Origin: Brevibacterium senegalense
Lineage (GTDB): Bacteria > Actinomycetota > Actinomycetes > Actinomycetales > Brevibacteriaceae
Length of the DNA stretch: 64,000 nt
Assembly: GCF_000285835.1 (NCBI RefSeq)
Contig: NZ_HE978601.1
Coordinates: 317,827 to 381,826 of the forward strand
Reading direction: 5' to 3'
Shown here: positions 61,510-64,000 of the stretch, piece by piece
How the letters are laid out: each line of letters opens with the position of its first letter
Position numbering within the stretch: position 1 is the stretch's first letter
Notes under the pieces: generated by a model
What the model was told of the DNA's origin: nothing
The model's input: only the letters and a program-made list of their open reading frames with translations
The model's database searches: none
Translations under genes and position numbers: made by a program

Positions 61510-63225
61510 TCAGAGGAGCTGGCGCATGTTCGCTTTCGCCAGATCGATGAGCTCCGTCCCCCGGCCGGACAGGACGGTGCGGATGGCGAACAGGGCGAAG
61601 CCCGCCGCCTGCTCCGCCTTGATCGACGGCGGCAGCGACAGCTCCTGCCGCTCCACGACGACGTCCAGCAGTGCCGGGCCGTCGTGGGCCAAGAACTCCT
61701 GCACCGTCGTCTCGAGGTCCTTGGGTTTCTCGACGCGGAAGCCCTTGACCCCCAGCGCGTCCGCGACTGCCGCCAGGTCCGGGCTGTTGAGGTCCGTCGC
61801 GTGGGTGACGAAGCCGGCGGCCTTCATCTCCAGCTCCACGAAGTTGAGGGAGTCGTTGTTGTAGACGACGGTCTTGACCGGCAGCTGATGCTGGGTGAGA
61901 GTGAGCAGCTCGCCCAGGAGCATCGTGAGGCCGCCGTCACCGGCCAGCGCGACGACCTGCCGGTCCGGCTCCGCGGACTGCACCCCGATCGACTGGGACA
62001 GCGCGTTCGCCATCGATCCGTGGGTGAACGAGCCCAGCAGCCGGCGCTTCCCGTTCATCGTGAGGTGGCGGGCCGCCCACATCACGGGAGATCCCACATC
62101 GGGGAGGAAGACCGCGTCGTCCGCGGCCGCCTCGTCGATGAGGCGCGTGAGGTACTGCGGGTGGATGCGGCGACGGGCCGGGGTCGCGAGCTCGTCCAGC
62201 TCCTTCCGCGTCTTCCCGTAGTGCTTGACCATGCGGTCCAGGTGCTTCGAGTTCGTCTTCTGCGTCAGCAGCGGCAGCAGCGCCTGGACGGTGGAGCGGA
62301 CGTCGCCCACGAGGGGGTGCTCGACGCTGATGCGGCGACCGATCTGCCCGCCGCGCACGTCCACCTGGATGACGGTCGCGTCCTGCGGGAGGAACTGCGG
62401 GTAGGGGAAGTCCGTGCCCAGCAGGACGAGGGTCTCCGCACCCATCATCGCGTGATAGCCGGAGGAGAAGCCCAGCAGACCGGTCATCCCCACGTCATAC
62501 GGGTTGTCGTGCTCGATGAACTCCTTGCCGCGCAGCGCGTGGACGATGGGGGCCTGGAGACGCTGTGCCAGGTCGACGACCTCGTCATGCGCGCCCTCGA
62601 CCCCGGCACCGGCCAGGATCGTCACCTTCGTGCAGTCGTTGAGGGCCTGCGCCGCGCCGGCCAGAGCGGGCCCCGCCGGGACGAGTGAGGTCTGCGTGGG
62701 GAGGACGGCCTCGGCGGCGGCGTCGACGCTGTCCAGCAGCACGTCCCCCGGGATGACGAGGACGGCGGGGCCGCGCTGGGCGAGCGCCTCGCGGATCGCG
62801 ATGCGCAGCAGGCGGGGCAGCTGGGAGGCGTGGTTGACCGGCTGCACGTAGACGCTCGCCTCGCGGAAGAGCTCCTGGGGGTTGGTCTCCTGGAAGTAGC
62901 CCGTGCCCATCTCCTCGCTGGGGATCTGCGCGGCCAGGGCGACGACGGGGACCCGGGAGCGCTTCGCGTCGTAGAGCCCGTTGATGAGGTGGGTGTTGCC
63001 GGGCCCACAGGAACCGGCGCAGGCGGCGAGGCCGCCGGTGAGCCCGGCCTCTGCGGAGGCGGCGAAGGCGGCGGCCTCCTCGTGGCGGGTGCTGATCCAG
63101 TCGATGCCGTCCGTGTCGCGGAGGGCGTCCGTGAAGCCGTTGAGCGAGTCGCCGGCGATCCCGTAGACGCGGCTCACCCCGCTCAGTGCCAGTGTGTCGA
63201 CGACGTGCTGTGCTGCGGTGACCAT
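61510..63225 (-). CDS. poxB: pyruvate dehydrogenase (quinone) / pyruvate oxidase
   Basis: The 571-residue thiamine-diphosphate enzyme has three domains: N-terminal Pyr domain (VYGIAGDSLNGFTDALRD, catalytic Glu in STRHEEAAAF), central FAD/nucleotide domain and C-terminal TPP domain with GDGGLTMLLGELLTL and YNNDSLNF. It decarboxylates pyruvate to acetate and feeds electrons to menaquinone at the membrane. The C-terminal end (LIDLAKANMRQLL) matches the membrane-binding tail region. The ATG at 63225 has GAGGAG; TAGGCT (63264-63269) is the likely -10. Confidence 0.94.
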   Translation of the reverse strand: MVTAAQHVVDTLALSGVSRVYGIAGDSLNGFTDALRDTDGIDWISTRHEEAAAFAASAEAGLTGGLAACAGSCGPGNTHLINGLYDAKRSRVPVVALAAQIPSEEMGTGYFQETNPQELFREASVYVQPVNHASQLPRLLRIAIREALAQRGPAVLVIPGDVLLDSVDAAAEAVLPTQTSLVPAGPALAGAAQALNDCTKVTILAGAGVEGAHDEVVDLAQRLQAPIVHALRGKEFIEHDNPYDVGMTGLLGFSSGYHAMMGAETLVLLGTDFPYPQFLPQDATVIQVDVRGGQIGRRISVEHPLVGDVRSTVQALLPLLTQKTNSKHLDRMVKHYGKTRKELDELATPARRRIHPQYLTRLIDEAAADDAVFLPDVGSPVMWAARHLTMNGKRRLLGSFTHGSMANALSQSIGVQSAEPDRQVVALAGDGGLTMLLGELLTLTQHQLPVKTVVYNNDSLNFVELEMKAAGFVTHATDLNSPDLAAVADALGVKGFRVEKPKDLETTVQEFLAHDGPALLDVVVERQELSLPPSIKAEQAAGFALFAIRTVLSGRGTELIDLAKANMRQLL

Positions 63226-63263
63226 GACGCGCTCCTCAGTGGATCGGGTGTGAGTCTGCCCCG

Positions 63264-63269
63264 AGCCTA
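63264..63269 (-). promoter_or_regulatory. -10 box of poxB
   Basis: TAGGCT on the reverse strand, 38 bases before the ATG. Confidence 0.4.
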
Positions 63270-63309
63270 ACCCCGGTCACCAGCGCGTCGGTAGGTCGGT
63301 GGGGACCGG

Positions 63310-63315
63310 TAGACT
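63310..63315 (+). promoter_or_regulatory. -10 box of tRNA-Lys
   Basis: TAGACT 6 bases before the mature tRNA 5' end, the same hexamer as at tRNA-Thr. Confidence 0.5.
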
Positions 63316-63321
63316 CTGCGT

Positions 63322-63394
63322 GGGCCTATAGCTCAGTTGGTAGAGCAGCGGACTTTTAATCCGCGGGTCGTGGGTTCGATCCCCACTGGGCCCA
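63322..63394 (+). tRNA. tRNA-Lys (anticodon TTT)
   Basis: A full 73-base cloverleaf: acceptor GGGCCTA/TGGGCCC, D-arm AGCTCAGTTGG, anticodon stem GCGGA/TCCGC with loop CTTTTAA, T-arm GGGTTCGATCCCC and discriminator A73. CCA is not encoded (ACCC follows). A serine recombinase frame runs antisense into it, which marks this tRNA as a probable integration site. Confidence 0.97.
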
Positions 63395-64000
63395 CCCGAC
63401 GCACAAGGCTCGAACCCTTGCCAACAGATTCGTTGGTGGTGGTTCGGGCCTTGTCTGCATTCTCGGCCCAGGTGAGGGCGTTGGCGTTGATCTCGGGGTC
63501 GAGGAGCATCTCGAAGGGTCGGTTGTTCTCGGCGCGTAGTTCGTCGTCTTCGTCGATGTAGACCTTGGTGAAGAACGCCTGGTTGCATAGGCGTCGGTTG
63601 GCGTCGTCGCACCGGTTGTAGATGTCAGCGCAGTTGGTCAGCAGGTCCAGGGCGTCGTCGAGGTGGGCTCGGGCGTCGGCGTATTCGCCGTGGTGGGCGT
63701 CGATGCGCCGGTTGACTTGGTCGAGTTCGCCCAGGATGCGATCTTGTTCGCGTTTGAGCAGGGCAAGCGGGATCGCGTCGGCGTAGTGGGCTTGCAGGAG
63801 CCGTTCCTGCTCGTGTTGGAGGCGGTCGCGGTTGGCGGTGAGCTGGGCCAGTTCGTCGACTTCGGCGGACATGAGCTGATCGAACTCGTGGTGGAGCATG
63901 CCGGCGAGTGCTTTGCGGCGGGCGGGGGTGATCTGGATGCGCTGGTAGTAGTCCTCGATCAGCTTCTCGACATCGGCGATGAGGATTGCGCTGCGGTCAC
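63333..64000 (-). CDS. serine recombinase, C-terminal part, reading into tRNA-Lys
   Basis: The frame enters from the right edge and shows the C-terminal half of a large serine recombinase: helical coiled-coil DVEKLIEDYYQRIQITPARR, LKREQDRILGELDQVNRRID, then NQAFFTKVYIDEDDELRAEN and RPFEMLLDPEINANALTW. The catalytic N-terminus lies beyond the window. The last 19 or so codons are antisense to tRNA-Lys and the stop (63333-63335) is inside its D-arm. The DNA is visibly less GC-rich than its neighbours, consistent with an acquired element. Confidence 0.85.
   Translation of the reverse strand, partial: DRSAILIADVEKLIEDYYQRIQITPARRKALAGMLHHEFDQLMSAEVDELAQLTANRDRLQHEQERLLQAHYADAIPLALLKREQDRILGELDQVNRRIDAHHGEYADARAHLDDALDLLTNCADIYNRCDDANRRLCNQAFFTKVYIDEDDELRAENNRPFEMLLDPEINANALTWAENADKARTTTNESVGKGSSLVRRVGPVGIEPTTRGLKVRCSTN

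Noticed and set aside
63395-63470. Encoded CCA or a second tRNA after tRNA-Lys
   Set aside because: The bases after A73 are CCCG and no further cloverleaf can be drawn.

Overview
The window is a GC-rich (about 70 percent by eye), densely packed stretch of actinobacterial chromosome. It carries mycothiol genes (mshA, mshD and the mycothiol-dependent formaldehyde dehydrogenase mscR), a CarD regulator, SenX3-RegX3 with PhoU, a YbjN protein beside mshA, and a MetP/MetS methionine-alanine importer. Together these point to a mycothiol-producing Actinomycetota, most likely order Micrococcales. The genus cannot be fixed from the sequence.

Layout. 1-4000: a truncated secreted amidase, tRNA-Thr, a DsbA-like anchored thiol protein and a membrane Ser/Thr kinase. 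4100-9500: otsA-otsB (trehalose synthesis), two overlapping LacI-type regulators and a divergent short-chain dehydrogenase. 9500-14050: a DUF35-thiolase pair, rlmB and cysS. 14200-20800: metP-metS, the mscR/metallo-hydrolase pair, an amino-acid permease and an MFS transporter. 20800-26450: ispF, ispD, a thioesterase, carD, a lipoprotein, regX3 and senX3. 26600-33900: phoU, gpmA, a YbjN protein, mshA, a PIN protein, a hydrolase, DUF2516, azlD-azlC and an XRE-cupin regulator. 33900-47750: a FUSC membrane protein, pepN, an NlpC/P60 hydrolase with a structured leader, a luciferase-like oxidoreductase, a BASS transporter, a hydratase, a DUF1330 remnant, gabT, ygfZ and several small or unknown genes. 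47850-58200: mshD-ppk-mutT1, then pstSCAB, convergent with a pit/DUF47 operon. 58470-63230: two conserved unknowns, an orphan MetQ-like protein and poxB. The right edge is tRNA-Lys with the tail of a serine recombinase running into it, the likely boundary of an integrated element that continues past the window.

Phosphate is the strongest common theme. The window holds the sensor (senX3-regX3-phoU), high-affinity uptake (pstSCAB), low-affinity uptake (pit with its DUF47 partner) and storage (ppk). Direct-repeat PHO boxes with an 11-base period lie before phoU and before pstS. A multi-branched structured leader precedes the DUF47-pit operon.

A second theme is how genes start. About a dozen genes have a TAnnnT -10 hexamer ending 6-7 bases before the start codon and no Shine-Dalgarno, which predicts leaderless mRNAs. 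This signal also supports a 38-residue gene and settles several start sites. Overlapping ATGA/GTGA junctions are common inside operons. No rRNA, CRISPR array or complete mobile element is visible. No gap between genes is longer than 300 bases; the larger gaps (541-752, 9475-9742, 23494-23758, 51955-52194, 58205-58468) hold only the sites listed.
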